DNA of 64,000 nucleotides from Thermothielavioides terrestris NRRL 8126 (lineage: Eukaryota > Ascomycota > Sordariomycetes > Sordariales > Chaetomiaceae): contig NC_016457.1 in assembly GCF_000226115.1 (NCBI RefSeq), positions 3,534,001-3,598,000 on the forward strand, in the 5' to 3' direction. How positions within the stretch are numbered: the stretch's first letter is position 1; the number at the start of each line of letters is the position of its first letter. This document shows, in pieces, positions 10,298-24,000 of this stretch. Below the pieces are notes generated by a model. It ran no database searches. It saw nothing but the letters and a program-made list of their open reading frames with translations, and was not told the origin of the DNA. The translations under genes and the position numbers were made by a program.

Positions 10298-10498
10298 TGT
10301 CACGTTAGGGGTAAGGGGCTCAGAGCTTGGCACAGCGCACTGGCTATGGTTTCCCCACTCCTGGGTGTATATATACCACGCTCTGTTCAGTCTTTAGCCC
10401 TCCTTTGTACTAGAACAACGCACTCTCTCTTTATATTCCGATGCTCTACTACGATCCTACCGTTGTATCTATACTTCGTAGCTCGCTATAGCGTATTA
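10298..10498 (+). repeat. Left (5') LTR of element O
   Basis: 201 bp, starts TGTCACGTTAGG, ends GCGTATTA (the mutated form of TGTCA seen in the partner LTR). All differences from 44367-44567 are C/T or G/A. Confidence 0.92.
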
Positions 10499-10842
10499 GT
10501 TATAAGCCTAGGCGCTCTATAATTGTATATAGCTAGTAACCTATAGTAAGCTCTCTCTCTCTCCTTTTCTTACGCTCTATATCTTAATATAACGACTATT
10601 GAGAGTAGCTTAACTATTATACTCTAGTCCTATACGGATTAGACTAAGTAGTTTATAGAGCTTAAGCTTATAGCTATAAGCAATGGTATTTAAGACAAAT
10701 ATAATCTAGATACTCTCGACGAGCCTTAGAATAAGTAACTAAAAGTTCCTTTAGAGGATAAAGTAGTTGAAGAGCTTTATAAGAAGCGTACTAAGGAATT
10801 AGATATTCCTATAGGCTAAGCCCTAGCTCCTATTGAACAAGA
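10499..10842 (+). pseudogene. Element O: primer-binding site and start of gag
   Basis: GTTATAAGCCTAGG at 10499-10512 corresponds, allowing one or two RIP transitions, to the reverse complement of the initiator tRNA-Met anticodon arm, the Copia-type half-tRNA primer. A possible gag ATG follows near 10683, but the frame is stopped many times. The frame resumes at 38150 after element A. Confidence 0.7.
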
Positions 10843-10847
10843 GATTG

Positions 10848-11029
10848 TGAGGAGAGCAGCGAAGTGGGGCTATATAGGATGCAGAGGCATATGTATTGAG
10901 AGAGGTGCTCCTCTTATACTAAGTGGGAAGAGCGCCGAGGTCTATATACATATGTGGGCAGAGCTGATATATACCCCCTAAGCGCAGGGAGCCTAGCAGA
11001 TATAGTTATATATACACTAGTACGCGACA
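10848..11029 (-). repeat. Left (3') LTR of element A
   Basis: Starts TGAGGAGAGCAGCGAAG, ends CGCGACA in plus-strand reading. Preceded by GATTG. Near-identical to 37963-38144 and to the reverse complement of element B LTRs. Confidence 0.9.
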
Positions 11030-11589
11030 TACCCCCTAGACAGACTCTCAGGAGGCTGTCTATAGAACACGTATACTAGGCATTGACTCTAGAGCTTGCA
11101 CTATAAGGCGCATTGAACTGTAGCCTCTAGTATTGATCCTACTATTATATGTAGCCGCCGCTATTATACAAGTTGTCTATATGCCATTGTATAAGCGTTG
11201 TAGCATGTACGTTAGCGAATTGTATACTACGCTAAATACGGTTAGACCGTCGTTGGCATTGTTGTAAGCGCCATTGATCGCATTGTATATAGTTCTCAAT
11301 TATATAGCGCGTTCTATTCCTATCCTCCATTTAGATACGTATCTTAAATTGTGTTGCCTCGATTATAGGTATAGGTTGTATAATTGAGCATTACGATCAT
11401 TTATATATATACTATTGTAGCTATTGTTGCCTAATGTCTTAAATGTATACCTACTATTGCTACCTATTGTTGCATTTACACTATATAGACAATACCGTAA
11501 TACTATAGGCTAGTCGATAGCTATACTCCTAGAAGTATTTAATTATAGTGAGTACGCTTTAAACCAACTCCTAAACTCTTCCTCTATAG

Positions 11590-12558
11590 ACTATAAGCAA
11601 TAGTAGTAGTATTAGCAACAACAATAATATCAATAACAACAACTATATTATCCTCTACTCACCTTGCTACTCTTGAGAAGGCCTATACCACTAAGGCGGC
11701 TAAGAATAAGCCTCCCCTACTCCTAGCTACCCCTATTAAGGCTAGCGCTAGCGCTAGTAAGAAGTAAGTATACTACAATCTACCTAACTAACGTAGTATA
11801 TATATCCGTGTCTCTAATACTTATAGCAGGACCCCCGCTATATTAAAGACCCCCTCTAAGCGCGTAGTGCTCCCCTTCTCCTCCTCCTCCTCTTCGGAGG
11901 ATAAGGAGGAGGAGGACGCCCTAAGAGAGTAGCCCTACCTAGGTTGCCTAAAGTCCACTATATATAGCAAGAGCTCTAGGGAGTACTAGGAGGCCTCTTA
12001 TAAAATAGCCTAGTATATATGCTATATATATAATAAGAAGTATTGCTTTATATTAGTCTATTAATATAGTTGTAAAGCGTATAATACTAATAAATTAGCC
12101 CTATAAATATACTCTCTACTACTAAGTACTTCCTAGCTTTGATATAGGGGCGCTAGGAGCCTAAGCCTAATCTTATAAGTACAAATGAAAAGACAAAGGA
12201 AAAGAGCTAGTCTAACTATATATAGTAGGACTAGAAGACGTTATACGCTACTCTATACGTCCTCTTCGCTATAGAGGGCGAGGACGCTAACGCTAAGGAC
12301 GACGACGACGATAACGATAAACGTACGTCTATGCCTACTAAGGGCAAGGGCAAAAGTAAGGTAAAGGCGGCTACGTCTACTAAGAAGTCTAAGAAGGCTA
12401 AGAAGGCTAAGAAGGAGGAGAGTAAGAAGGAGGACGAGGATAAGGATAAGAGTAAAGAGGAGGCTACTCTAGGCTTTGACCTAGAGGCGCTAGTACGTAG
12501 TATAGTAGTAGTGGTACTAGCCGCTATAACTCCTAAGAAGAAGAAGGGTAGTAAGTAG
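11590..12558 (+). pseudogene. Element A antisense ORF between pol and 3' LTR
   Basis: Read opposite to the element's own gag-pol. The last 75 codons (12331-12558) are fully open: a Lys-rich tract (KKSKKAKKAKKEESKK) followed by an acidic stretch, TLGFDLEAL and a hydrophobic end AITPKKKKGSK. Upstream are a Ser/Glu-rich stretch near 11,880-11,930 and a Cys-containing region near 12,010-12,090, interrupted by RIP-type stops. The same frame, with substitutions but the same length and stop, is present in element B (minus strand, ending at 26679). Conservation of frame in two copies suggests it was a real accessory gene. Function unknown; the Lys-rich tract could be nuclear-localising or nucleic-acid binding. 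Confidence 0.6.
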
Positions 12559-12559
12559 T

Positions 12560-15274
12560 TCTATATTGTTGTTTATCGTTTTATAGATGTAGGTACCCCC
12601 TAGTCTATTTTATACTAGTGTATACTCCTATATTTAGTTTGTTTTTATTTAAGCTTTATATTCCTATCCCTCTAATCGTCTCCCTAAACTATATAATGTA
12701 TATCCTATAGGTTAAGGAGCTCCCTAAAGTGTTTAAACTTCTAGTAAGTCAATACCTTTGTAAGCCTATCTATAGGCATCTTAGTAGTTGGCAAGTATAT
12801 AACCTCGAAAGATCCCTTTATATATTTTTAACGTAGCTATATATTGTAGATATTAATATAACGTAGGTAAGTACTAATATATTTGTTCTCTCCTACTATA
12901 AGGCGGATAGTCTATATATTATTATAGAATATAGTCTAAGATATACCTAGCTTAAGTTGCAGGTCGCTAAGGAAACGCTTAAACGCTATTGTCTTCTATA
13001 CTATAGTGGATAGAGCAAGGAGCTCCGCTTCTATAGACGAGGTAGTAACTATATCCTAACGTGTAGCTTTCCAATGAACGAGCCTACTAAATAGAGAGAT
13101 AAGATAGCTTTATAACGACCTATATATATTAGGATCATCTATATACAACGTATCCCCTATAATAAGTAAGATTTATATAGGAGTAGCATTCTATAGTATA
13201 CCCCTAAACTAAATAGCGAGGAAGTGTATACTAAATAGGTAAGAGATCATATACTTTATAATATTAATATATATCCCTAAGGGGTTCGTTAGGAAATATA
13301 AGAGCAACGATACTAGGAACGTAACCTCTATACGTAGTATAACTATAGTATAGAGTAGCGATCTAACAAGCTTCTAGAATAGCTTGATCTACACTCGAGT
13401 AGCAGTGCTAGTAAACTTACAAAGTTCTATTATAGGGAGAGGGATACTTAGAAAGGTGATTTAATCTATAAAACTAAAGCGCTTTACAATCTTCTCGATA
13501 TATTAGTCAAGGCAGAGCTAGATCTTACATTGTATATAGTCGTAGATTACCCTAATTCCTAGGAACTAAGCTATATCCCCCTTTTTATATACTTTGTACT
13601 TTGTTTTTAGAGTATCGATAATCCTCTAAGCTATTTCTATATAGTCTCTATAGTAGAAGACTAGGTAGTCGTCTATATAGAATAGTACAAGTATATACTA
13701 TTAGCGGTCGAAGAACAAGTATAGCTCCTTAGGCAAAGCTATAAGGCTAAGCTTCCAAAGTGTACTAGAGAACTCTTAGTACTAGAGCAACGAAGACTCT
13801 CGAAAGCTATATAGAGCTCTTTATAGTTCTATAGGAAATCTAAGCTCTTCGAAACCCTTAGGCATCTTGTAAACAACACCCTTAGGCAGGTCTACGTTTA
13901 AGAACGTCTACACTATATTAAACTACTTGACCTCAAGATTAAACTATATAGCGATAGCCATCATTATATAGAATAAACGTACTATAAGCGTAGCTATATA
14001 AGTGCTTTACAGAGTAGTAAGCTCCTAAAGGTCACCTTATATATAGATACGAGACTTGTACTTCTCAAGGTTGCTATTCTAATCGAACTTATAGACGAAA
14101 ACCCACTTTAGAGGAAGTAGTCTTCCTTTAAAGGTCTTATACCGAATTTTACACTATATCTTCCTATTAACGAGATTACAAATCTCTTCTTTAACTACTT
14201 TGATAAACTTAGGCCCTTAAGGGTAGTTGGCAAGATCTTTCTAGCGCTTTAGAAGCTTAGTAAGATCGTTAAAATACACTTAGGGCCTGCTTAGTATTGC
14301 CTTAGGATATATATTACAATGTTAGTAGACTGCCGCTACAAAAACCGTATATAATATACAGTGCTAGATACTATCGCTCTCCTATAGAGCGATTATAAAG
14401 TTATCTAAAAATATATAGCTAAACGAATACTATACGTACTAATCTAGTACGTCGATACTCTCCTTATAGTATATAGGGGCTACAAAGTACACTAGACCGC
14501 CGCTTTTACCTACACCGCTACTAGGAGACTATCTACAGATCTATCTTAAATAATAAGTTAGTAGTCTATATACTTTATATATATATTTACGCTTCTCCCT
14601 TGTTAATATAGCTATAGGTGTTCTAGAATTAGGCTAAGAACTATAGTTTAAAGCGTCTTCCTAGTTGTCTAGAGCCTCTAGCTAATCGCTAGGGTAGTCG
14701 ACCTCCTCTTCACTACTAGGAGTATCGACTATAGTAGCACTTGCTATTGTACTGCCCTAGCTAGTACTTCTAGTTATACTACTAGCGACGCTACTACTAG
14801 TATCTTCGATAACTATATTAGGGGCCTCTAATAATATAGTTCCTACTAGTCTATTATCATTGCTAGTACTATAATTAGTAGGGGGGCCGCTCCCTCTAAA
14901 ACCGTCTAGGCGTTCCTAGTATAGCTCTAGAGTTGGTTCTAGAGTATAAAGACCACTAGTAGGCTCCTCACCTAAACTCTAGCTACAATACTCAAGTACT
15001 TCTATACCCCCTAGATAGGATAGAGAGTAGGGAAGAGCCTACCCTTCTAGTTCCTATTTAGTTATACCCCTCAAATGTCCTAGAGAGCTAGGAATTGTCA
15101 CTAGGTCTTTATAGACATCTATAACTTTAAACGGCACTGCCTTAGCGTCCTAAGGCTCTATAGGGAGTTCGATAAGCTTAACAACCTTTCTAGCAACTAC
15201 TACTAATTAAGCATTAAGCTACTCCTCTCCCTTCTAGTAGAACGTATATTCGTTAAAGGTTATATTGTATATTG
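12560..15274 (-). pseudogene. Element A: reverse transcriptase/RNase H half of pol
   Basis: Minus-strand Copia pol. Conserved segments include the YIDDYL catalytic box near 13,665-13,690 and an RNase H-like end near 12,700. Stops replace Gln and Trp codons throughout. It breaks at 15274, where the LINE is inserted, and continues at 34610. Confidence 0.85.
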
Positions 15275-17356
15275 TTTTATTATTTCCTACCCCGATATGC
15301 TCTTAGCTAGGGCTCGCCGGTCCTTCTACCGCTTATATACAGGAAAACCGTGCCCTAAGGGCCGGATAAAAAACCTGTATCCGACCTTTAGAATCAAGGA
15401 AAAACAAAACGAACGAGTCTAAGTCCCAATACTACAAGGAAAAGGGAAAAAGAGTGGCTAGGCCAAATAGGCCTAGTAGCCTAGGGCTAGCTTGGGCTAG
15501 GCTCCTAGGCAAGGTCTAGCCTTGCGGCTAGCCTATACTCTAGAAGCCGGCCTAACTGTAGAAGCTAGTTAACCACCCCCCTTGCAAGCCTGTGGGCCTA
15601 GGCTCCTCCACCACGTAGCACATAGTAAAGGTCCAGGCGGGTCCGTATAGCCTAGGGTGCCCAGGGTCTGGGCCTTGGGGGGTGCCTGCACTAGACCACT
15701 AAGTGCTCCACCGTTTCCACACCTTCGCCGCAAGCGCAAAGGGGGGTATTGACGTCTAGGACCTAGGCCCTAAAAAGGAAGCCCTAAAGGCCTATAGCCC
15801 TCACCCTGGCCTAGGTTAGCAGAGAGCTCTGGGCCTTGGTTAGGCCTTAATGCTAAGTTAAGGCCCTATTGGTAAAGAGGAAATTAGGGGGGTCCTAGTC
15901 GGCTAGCCTCCCAGGCTTCCTACCCTATATCTAAACCCTTTGCTTCCACCGCTCCTCCCAAGCCTCCCTAAGCGTCTACCTAGTAGGCCTATAGCCAGCC
16001 TACTGTAGTGCCGCCAGTGTTTGCTTTTCCACCGTTGTAGGCTCTTACGGCCCCTGCACTCTTTGGGGCCCCCTCTAGCCTCTAGGCTTTCTAAACCTCC
16101 TATAGAGCTTAAGGCAAGCCCTGTTTATAATGTCGATAGGCCTTTGGCTCCCTAGGAGGACTAGTCGTCGAATTCGCCTCTCGAGTCGTCGAATTCGCCT
16201 CTCGAAGTCTACTAGCCTTTTATTAAGGTATAGGTCCAGAGGGGGAACCTAGGTTTCAGTCTCGAGGGTATAGGTGGGCGTAGCCTAGTAGGCCCTAGTG
16301 ACCACTCGGAGGCTGCGGTTCTAGGCCTTGGCTAGGCTCCTAGCAACGCCCTAGGGCTAGCCCTAGAGGGGGGTAGGAGTGTAGGCAGTAGCGGTACTGT
16401 AGGCTATAGCACTGTGTATACACTTAGTATAGATTTCCCTAGCCTAGGCTAGGCTAGAGCCCTAAGTCTTTGTAGCAATCCTGGTTAGGGCGTACTCCTA
16501 GGTCCGTAGCTTGCCCTCTATAGCCGTCCTATAGGCCCCCTACTGTAGCCTCTAATCTAGCTAAGCTCCTAAGAACCTAGCCAACTAGGTAGGCCGTATA
16601 GGCCTAGTTCCCCCCCTCTATGGCAGGGCTAAGTGCATTGGGATAGCCTATTGCCAACGGCCTTTGTTGAAGTGCATTAGCTCGCTTTTTTCAGCTGCGA
16701 AGGCTATGCCCTAGGTTTTAGCCCACTATAGGCATATATCCTAGGCTTTTTCCAACTGCCGAACGTTGGCTTCTAGGGTCCTACTAAAGGCAAGTAGGTT
16801 AGTATCGTCGGCAAACCCTACTAGGCCTAAGTATAGGTGCCTCTCTTTTAGTACCCTATATAGGGTGCTAATATAGAGTAGGAATAGCACTGGGGATAGA
16901 GAGGAGCTTTAGGGGACCCCTGCTACTATTGGGATAGGCTCTGTAGCCCTCCTATCGAAACAGAGGATAGCCGATCGGTTAGCTAGCCAAGCCTTAGTCT
17001 ATAAAACTAGCCACCTTAGGTAGCCGAGGTCCCAAAGGGTGGCTAGGAGCCTAGGGTAGTTGACTATATCGAAGGCCCTAGAAATATCTAGCTATAGGAG
17101 CAAGGCCGATGTCTGCTGCCTCTAGGCCTCTTAGACCTAAGCCACCACTAGCCGTATCGCTAGCTCTATAGACCTGTGGGCTCTGTTGCCCATTTGTTCT
17201 TTAGAGAGTAGGCCGTTAGCTTCAGCAGCCTCTACAACCCTCTTCGCTACTACTGCCTCTATAACCTTGCCAATAATAGGTAATAGAGCGATAGGCCTAT
17301 AGCTAGCGGGGGTCTAGTAGGCTACTAGAGGCTTGCTAGGCTTCTATAGTACTATC
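15275..17356 (-). pseudogene. LINE reverse transcriptase (3' half of ORF2)
   Basis: Minus-strand translation shows the LINE reverse transcriptase blocks in order: YRPIALLPIIGKVIEAVVAK near 17,240-17,310, ALLLQLDI-type domain A near 17,080 (one residue is a RIP stop), a GVP-x-SSLSPVLFLLY block near 16,880-16,920, and the catalytic FADDTNLLAF near 16,790-16,825. Many TAG/TAA stops sit at former Gln/Trp codons. The N-terminal part of this protein is at 31299 and beyond, on the other side of element C. Confidence 0.88.
17352..17356. repeat. Target-site duplication of element C, left copy (CTATC)
   Basis: Matches CTATC at 31294-31298, directly outside the two LTRs of element C. Confidence 0.85.
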
Positions 17357-18136
17357 TGTCAGAGAGACAGATTGTTATTGTGCCGGAGGAGAGGGCCGGC
17401 ACTGGAGGGCAGGTTCGGAGGTTTAGGAGGATGGTTCGGAACAGGGAGGTTGATCGCAAGGATATGAGGTCTTTGGACCCCAGTACTAGTGTGCTTCGTC
17501 ATAGAGATAGCGTAGCACGGATGGTGATTACGGTATATACAAAAATAGATTGAAGAAGCAGAGGCTGCGAGTTCAACTCGTAAAAGGATCTTATTAACAA
17601 CAGGTTCTATCTCGTAAAGCCGGGAGGCATTGCATTACTATATAGACGAAGAACTGTAGTACGTATCTTAGGCTTTGTTCGGCTTACTTGAATGCTCCGA
17701 ATGCTCCGAATGCTCCAACGTAGTTATAAACGCTTAGAGCTAGATCCGAGTATCCTATCGGGATTGAATTAGCTGTATTTGGTTAAGTTATAAGAGTATG
17801 ACGTTTAGATCCAGAGTATAACGTTTGGATATAAACGTTTAGATCTAACGTCGTTCGGATCTAACGGCTTAACTCGGATCTAACGGCTTAAACTCGGATC
17901 TCCGACAGCTCAGACCTATTTATCTAGATTTGCTCTTAGTCGCTGTCAAACGTTAAGGTCGACAGCCTTTGACAGTTGTTATCAGTTATTAATAGTTGTT
18001 GTTAGCTATCTACGACTGCTAAAGTAGGAGCTTATAGTATTGCAGTAGTTATATTGTTAAAGAACCTTTAGAAAAAAAGGGGTTTTATTATAGGGAAATG
18101 CTTAGTATTAGTTATTTATATTGTTATATATTAACA
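17357..18136 (-). repeat. Left (3') LTR of element C
   Basis: 780 bp, TG...CA ends. Contains short internal direct repeats such as AATGCTCCG and GATCTAACGG. Differences from 30515-31293 are mostly transitions. Confidence 0.9.
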
Positions 18137-18419
18137 CTCCTCTATAATTTTAGCTCTCGCTTAGATTAGTTATTTATATTGTTATTATCTCCTATTACAT
18201 TATAGCTCCCCTGTAATGTATATACTAGTAGAGGAAAAATTGTAAAAACCTCTTTTTAGAGTAATAGGAAAAACTCAATGTAAGAAAACCCTTTATTAGT
18301 TATTTAGGGAAAACCTATCGAGGAAAAAACCCTATTATCTTATTAAGGGAAACCTTATATAGAGAAAACCCTTTTGTCATATCGAGGGAAACCGTATATA
18401 GAGAAAAACCCTCATTATA

Positions 18420-20862
18420 CAAGCCGAATATTTTTCTTCCACTGTTCTAGCTGTATAATAGGTATTGTTTTTGTAAGAGAATCTGCAAGATTTTCCTTGG
18501 AAGGAATATATTTTATTTGAATCTCGTTATTTTCTAGTAGTTCTCGAACAAAGTGATATCAGATATCAATATGTTTGGTTCTCTTATGAAATTCAGGGTT
18601 ATTAGCAAGTTTTATAGCGCCAATGTTATCAACTAGTATAAGAGGAAGTTGTTTTGGAACAGGTATAGAAAGCTCTCTTGTTATATAGTTAAAACTGTTG
18701 CATATATATAATGCTTCTTTGCAAGCATTAGCCAAAGCTATATATTCTGCCTCTGTAGTAGAGGTTACAACGGTTTTCTAAAGAGTACTACTCTAACTTA
18801 TAGTGTTATTAGCGAGTATTGTTATATAGCCAGTTACTAATCGTCTAGTATCAGGGCAGCTTGCCCAGTCAGAGTCACAGTATATCTTTAGTATCAACTC
18901 TTTTATATTGGAGCAGTTATAGAGTATTCCTTCCTCTAGGCAGTTATAAAGGTATACGAAGATATCATCAACAGCTAGGAAGTGTTCCTTTGCTAGATTT
19001 AAAGCATATTTAGCACACCTTTGTATAGGATGAGCAATATCAGAGCGCGTTTTAACTGCTAAATATAGTATTGAACCAACGTATCGTTGATACTCAACAG
19101 TCTCTTTATAGGTGGCTTACCCGTTATTTTTATACAGCTTTATACTTCGAGTTAGACTCTTTCTCAGTGGAAGTTCCTCCTTATTATACTTCTTTATTAT
19201 ATTTTTAGTATATTTTTCTTAGTGAAGGAGGAGGGTTTTATTTTTCTTATTTATCTTCATTTGTATACTAAGAAAAGTATTTACTTCGCCAATGTATTTG
19301 AGCTCTATATCTGTAGAGATCTTTTCTGATATCTCCTTTATCTGTTTATAATTTGGGCTAGTTATTATTAGATCATCTACGTGGCAAAGTAGTATCATTT
19401 TATAGTTATAGTTTATAAAGGCTCCTTCGTTATATAGTATTACTTTGAAGCTAAGTCTATTTAGGATATTGGAGAGGTATTTATACCAAAGTCTTAGTGA
19501 TTGTTTTAGACCGTATAAGGCCTTTTTCAGTTTAAGGCACTTCTTATTTTTATCGAGGTCGCTATAAAAGCCTTGTAGCAGGGTAACATATATATCAGTA
19601 TCAATATCTGCGTGCACAAAGGCATTCTTAACTTCAAATTGGTGAAGTGTCCAACCTAGGGCAGTGGCTAAGACAAAGGTTATACGATATGTCTCTAGAC
19701 GGTATACTGTAGAGAAAGTCTCTAAGTAATCTAGTCCTTCTATTTGTTTAAAGCCTTGAACTACCTATCTGGCCTTGTATTTTATTATATTGTTATTTTG
19801 ATCGGTCTTCAACCTATATACCTAACGGGCACCAAGTGGTTGTCTATCCTTAGGAATATCAACAATATCCTAAGTATTCTTGTCGACGAGCTCGGATATC
19901 TCAAGCTTCATTGCCTTAGACCAGTTATCAGCGTGGGGACCAGTTATTGCTTGGTTATAGCTATTTGGCTCGTTATTCCCTTCTTTTATTAGAAATATAT
20001 CTGGATATTTATCTATTATCTGTGCACAGTGGTGTATCTTTTCAAATTGTTGATAGTATTGGTCTTCTTTGCGAGGGATTTCAACGACAAGTTCTTTATT
20101 GTTATCTTTATTATTATTATTATTATCTTGTATTGCTATAGTAGAGGAGTTTATACTTGCAGTCATTGACCTCGTTATTATCCTTAGATTTCTCTCAACT
20201 GTATTATCTTCTTGTATTTGAGGTTGAGACTGAGCCAAAGTCTTATTTTAAGAGTTATTCGGAGGGTTATTTGGTATTTCTATATCTAAGTCTGTAAGTT
20301 GGTTATCTATCTCCTTATTTTTATCGTTATTATTAAGCTCTTTATTAGGGAATTGGCCTTCAAGTATTTTAATATCACAGGTCCAGAAAGCCCGTTGTTT
20401 ATTTGTGTTAAAGACTTTATAGATATGACTATCTTGCCTAAATCCTATTAATATGCCTTCTACAGCTTGTTTAGCGAGCTTGTTATTTCTATTTGGTCCC
20501 TTTATCTTATAGTAAGCTTTGGATCCCCAAATTCTTATATTATCAATATTTGGTTTTATTTTATATTTTGTTTCAAAAGGAGTTTTATATTTGAGACTCG
20601 AATAGGGAGTTTTATTATAGATATCAGTAGTGGCTAACAGAGCTTCTCCCTAAAGGTATTTCGGAGCTCTTGAATCTATTAACATTGCCCTTACTCTTAT
20701 AAGCAACGTCTGATTTATACGTTCTGGAAAGCCGTTTAGCTCTTTGGTATCGGCTAGTGAACGCTGATGTATTATACCTTCTCTAAGAAGAAAGTCTTCA
20801 AATATTTTAGATATATATTCACCACTATTATCACTTTAGAAAATGCGTATCCTTTTGTTATC
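18420..20862 (-). pseudogene. Element C: reverse transcriptase and RNase H part of pol
   Basis: Read on the minus strand from 20862 down. A linker region with NNNNNKDNN-type sequence (19870-20238) leads into reverse transcriptase: LKKALYGLKQS, WYKYL and the catalytic box LLCHVDDLII near 19,370-19,395. An RNase H motif TEAEYIALANACKEALYI lies near 18,700-18,770. Open stretches of 122 and 132 codons survive. The upstream part of pol is beyond element B. Confidence 0.88.
20858..20862. repeat. Target-site duplication of element B, left copy (TTATC)
   Basis: Matches TTATC at 28422-28426. Confidence 0.85.
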
Positions 20863-21044
20863 TGTCGTGTGCTAGTGCACACATGACTCTATTTGCTAGG
20901 CTCCCTGCGCTTAGGGGGCATATGTCAGCTCTGCCCATATATGTATATAGACCTTAGCGCTCCTCCTACCTAGCTTGAGAGAAGCACCTCTCTCAATATA
21001 TATGCCTCTATATCCTATATAGCCCTACTTTGCTACTTTCCTCA
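20863..21044 (+). repeat. Left (5') LTR of element B
   Basis: 182 bp, TG...CA ends, reverse-complement relative of the element A LTRs. Confidence 0.9.
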
Positions 21045-24000
21045 GTTATAAGCTCGGTTTATATACAATACTTATAATAGCGGTGTAGCCTAGTTGGGGC
21101 TATCCTTCTTCTTTTCTTTAACAACTACTTCTAGTTTTTTCGATTGTCAACAACTCCTATAAGTTTATATCACCCCTATCGTTTAGTCTAAACAATATAG
21201 TATACCTCAGTTTACTTTAAGATAATACTTGAAATTAAGAAAACCGTTATCGTTACTGTTGTAGCACTTCCAACCTTCAATAGCCCTAAGGACTAGCTAA
21301 GATAGATCTTTGCTATTCGCTAAGAGGCTAACAACTTATATATCTAGTATATTATCGACCTAGATATTAAGCTCACTACTGAGGCTAAGATGCTTAGCCT
21401 TCCTATATAGCCTACCTAGGGTGTAGCTCGTTAGGCGGTCTAGGACTACCATCTTCAGGCGTAGTACACTGCATTGTAAGCCTAGAAGGCAGCTAATCCT
21501 ACTACCTATAGCGAGGAACCTTAGTCAACCAATCCTATTGAGGAGGAGATCCGCTATAAATTCCTTAAGCTATATAAGGTATTCTCAAAGTCCACTATCG
21601 ATACTATAGCGTTCAATATTGTTAATAAGCTCTATAAGATGATCAACATATCTATTAGCAACTGCTATATATATACCGTATATAATATTATAGAGGCTAA
21701 GAACGTCACTAGTATATATAGGTTTATATAGATGTTATACAAGATTATTGTACCTTCTAATAGCACTACTTTTATTATACTTTCTAAGGAGTATACAACT
21801 GTCTTTGCTAGAGGTAGCTAGAGCAGCGTCGAACCTAGGACCTAGATTCTCGAATATATATTAGTCCTCTATTGTATAAAGGTGGCCAATATCGCTATAG
21901 TTACTAATATAATAGCTGTTACTATATTCCTTAAGACTATATAGAGACGCTTAGATCTAGAGTAGGCGACTCGTATATTGAAGGATATTAGTGTGACTAA
22001 GAAGCTTAGCGGCAAAGGACTAACCCTTCTCGACTTAGCTCTCTTATTCAAAGCGATCCTCTAGGCTAAAGCGGTAGTCTACCTAAAGCTTGGAGCCTAC
22101 CCTATACTTCTAGGAGCGTAGAACGGTTAGAAGGGTAGTTAGAAGCGTAAGAAGAACCGCGACTGCCTATATAAGCTAAAGACTTTTCGCTATTAGTAGT
22201 TTTCCTTAGAATGTTAGCAACTTTGGTACGCTCTGATAGGGGAATCTCTGAATAGTGTAACGCTTCTAAACGACGTAGTGAATATAGTACGCCAACAATT
22301 TGCTAAGGAGCGTTGGAACGACCTTCGAGTAGAGCTCTAGAAGCTCGGTTAGAAGATCTAAAACGTATTATTAAACGCTAAGACTACTAGTTCTAATAGT
22401 GGCGTAGGTCCTTTATTTCTAGGAGCGCTCTAGGTATATACTATTATCGACCTAGCGATTGTAAGCGAGTTCGAAGGAGTATATAATATATTTATATTTC
22501 TTAAGTTTAGCCTATACTCGCTTAGCAAGTGTATTCTATTTAACAATTGTAGAGTAGTTAATCTCGTTAATAACAAGGCTCTCCTTGTCCTTAGCACGTT
22601 CGTTAAGATAAGTGGTAAGACTGTTGAAGTAGGCACTATATCCTTCCTAATCTCTAGCTATAGTAAATGGATTATTAAGAACGTTTTAAACGGCGTATAT
22701 AGCCTAAATACTAAGGACCTTATTATAGATAACGTTGCTATTGTCGAGGGCTTTCACGTCAACATTGTCTTTAAGAGACGCCTTTGAGTATAGGGCGCCT
22801 AGTACTATAGTCTAGATTATACGCTATTTTAAGGAACTTTAGAGAAGAGTATTGTACTTAGGCAACTAGTTAAGAAGTTCAACCTAACCTTCTTACAATA
22901 TAATGCTCTTTCCTCCTACTCTAATGCCCTTTAGGTACTTCCTAGAAGCTTTGCTAGACTTATAACTATAAGCGCTATAGTTGTAAAGAACTTTAGGAGG
23001 AGCAAGCCTTCTAAGGACCTACTTCTAGAGAGAGAAGACCTAGCTGCTCTCTAGTATATTAGATCTAGTTATCTGAGTTTAAAGGCACTAGAACATCTTA
23101 TCTTAAACGCTAAAGGTATATAGATTTATAGGCCTTGTAGGCTAGAATACAAGGTATATACGTAGATATATATAGAATAGGTTATTTCGTGTTGTCTACT
23201 ATCGAAGCTGTTATTATATCTATTTTAGAGGGTCTTTTAGGACCTGTTCGACTTTCTAAGGGCATTTAACGGCTTGAACTAGCTACTAGTTATTAAGGAC
23301 AAGTATAGTAGGAAGCTTTTTACGACTCTACTTATATATAAGATGTACGATAGTATATATAATAAGCTTGTCCGCTTTGAACGTTGGGTAAAACGCTAAT
23401 TTAGGCTACCTATCTATAAGATTAGGTAGGATAGCGACACTAGTGTTATTAGTATTAAGGGATATATAGTATATAAGCTCTAGGCGTAGGAGTAGAGCAT
23501 CGATTTAGAGGTTACGCCTTTGGATACTAAGGATCCTAACGGCGGTTTAGAACGTATAGGCAAAGAACTTATTACAAAGAGCCTTACAATGCTTATAGGC
23601 GCTAAACTTCCTTAGAACCTATAGCTAGAGTCGACGGTTATAGCTATATACTTATACGGTATAAGCCTAAGTTGCGTTTGCAACTATCGTTTATTGAACA
23701 AGGTGCTCGACTCTTGGTTTAGACACTGGTTTCGCTAGTATTAGCCTAGTCTTGTACATTCCTTGATTGCTGACCTACGCTCTAACTAGGGCGGCGTTTA
23801 TATATATAGCTACCGAGTATACCCGCTAACAAAGGAATATAAAAAGGGGATTGAAAGGCGTACTAAGAAGGTTAAGCCTAGAGTGTATATCAGGTATCTT
23901 ATTAGATATAGGGCGTTTAACATTTACTATATCTAGGTACTGAAACTTAGGAAGGTTATTACAATACGTAACGTGACCTTTGACGAATATACGTTCTATT

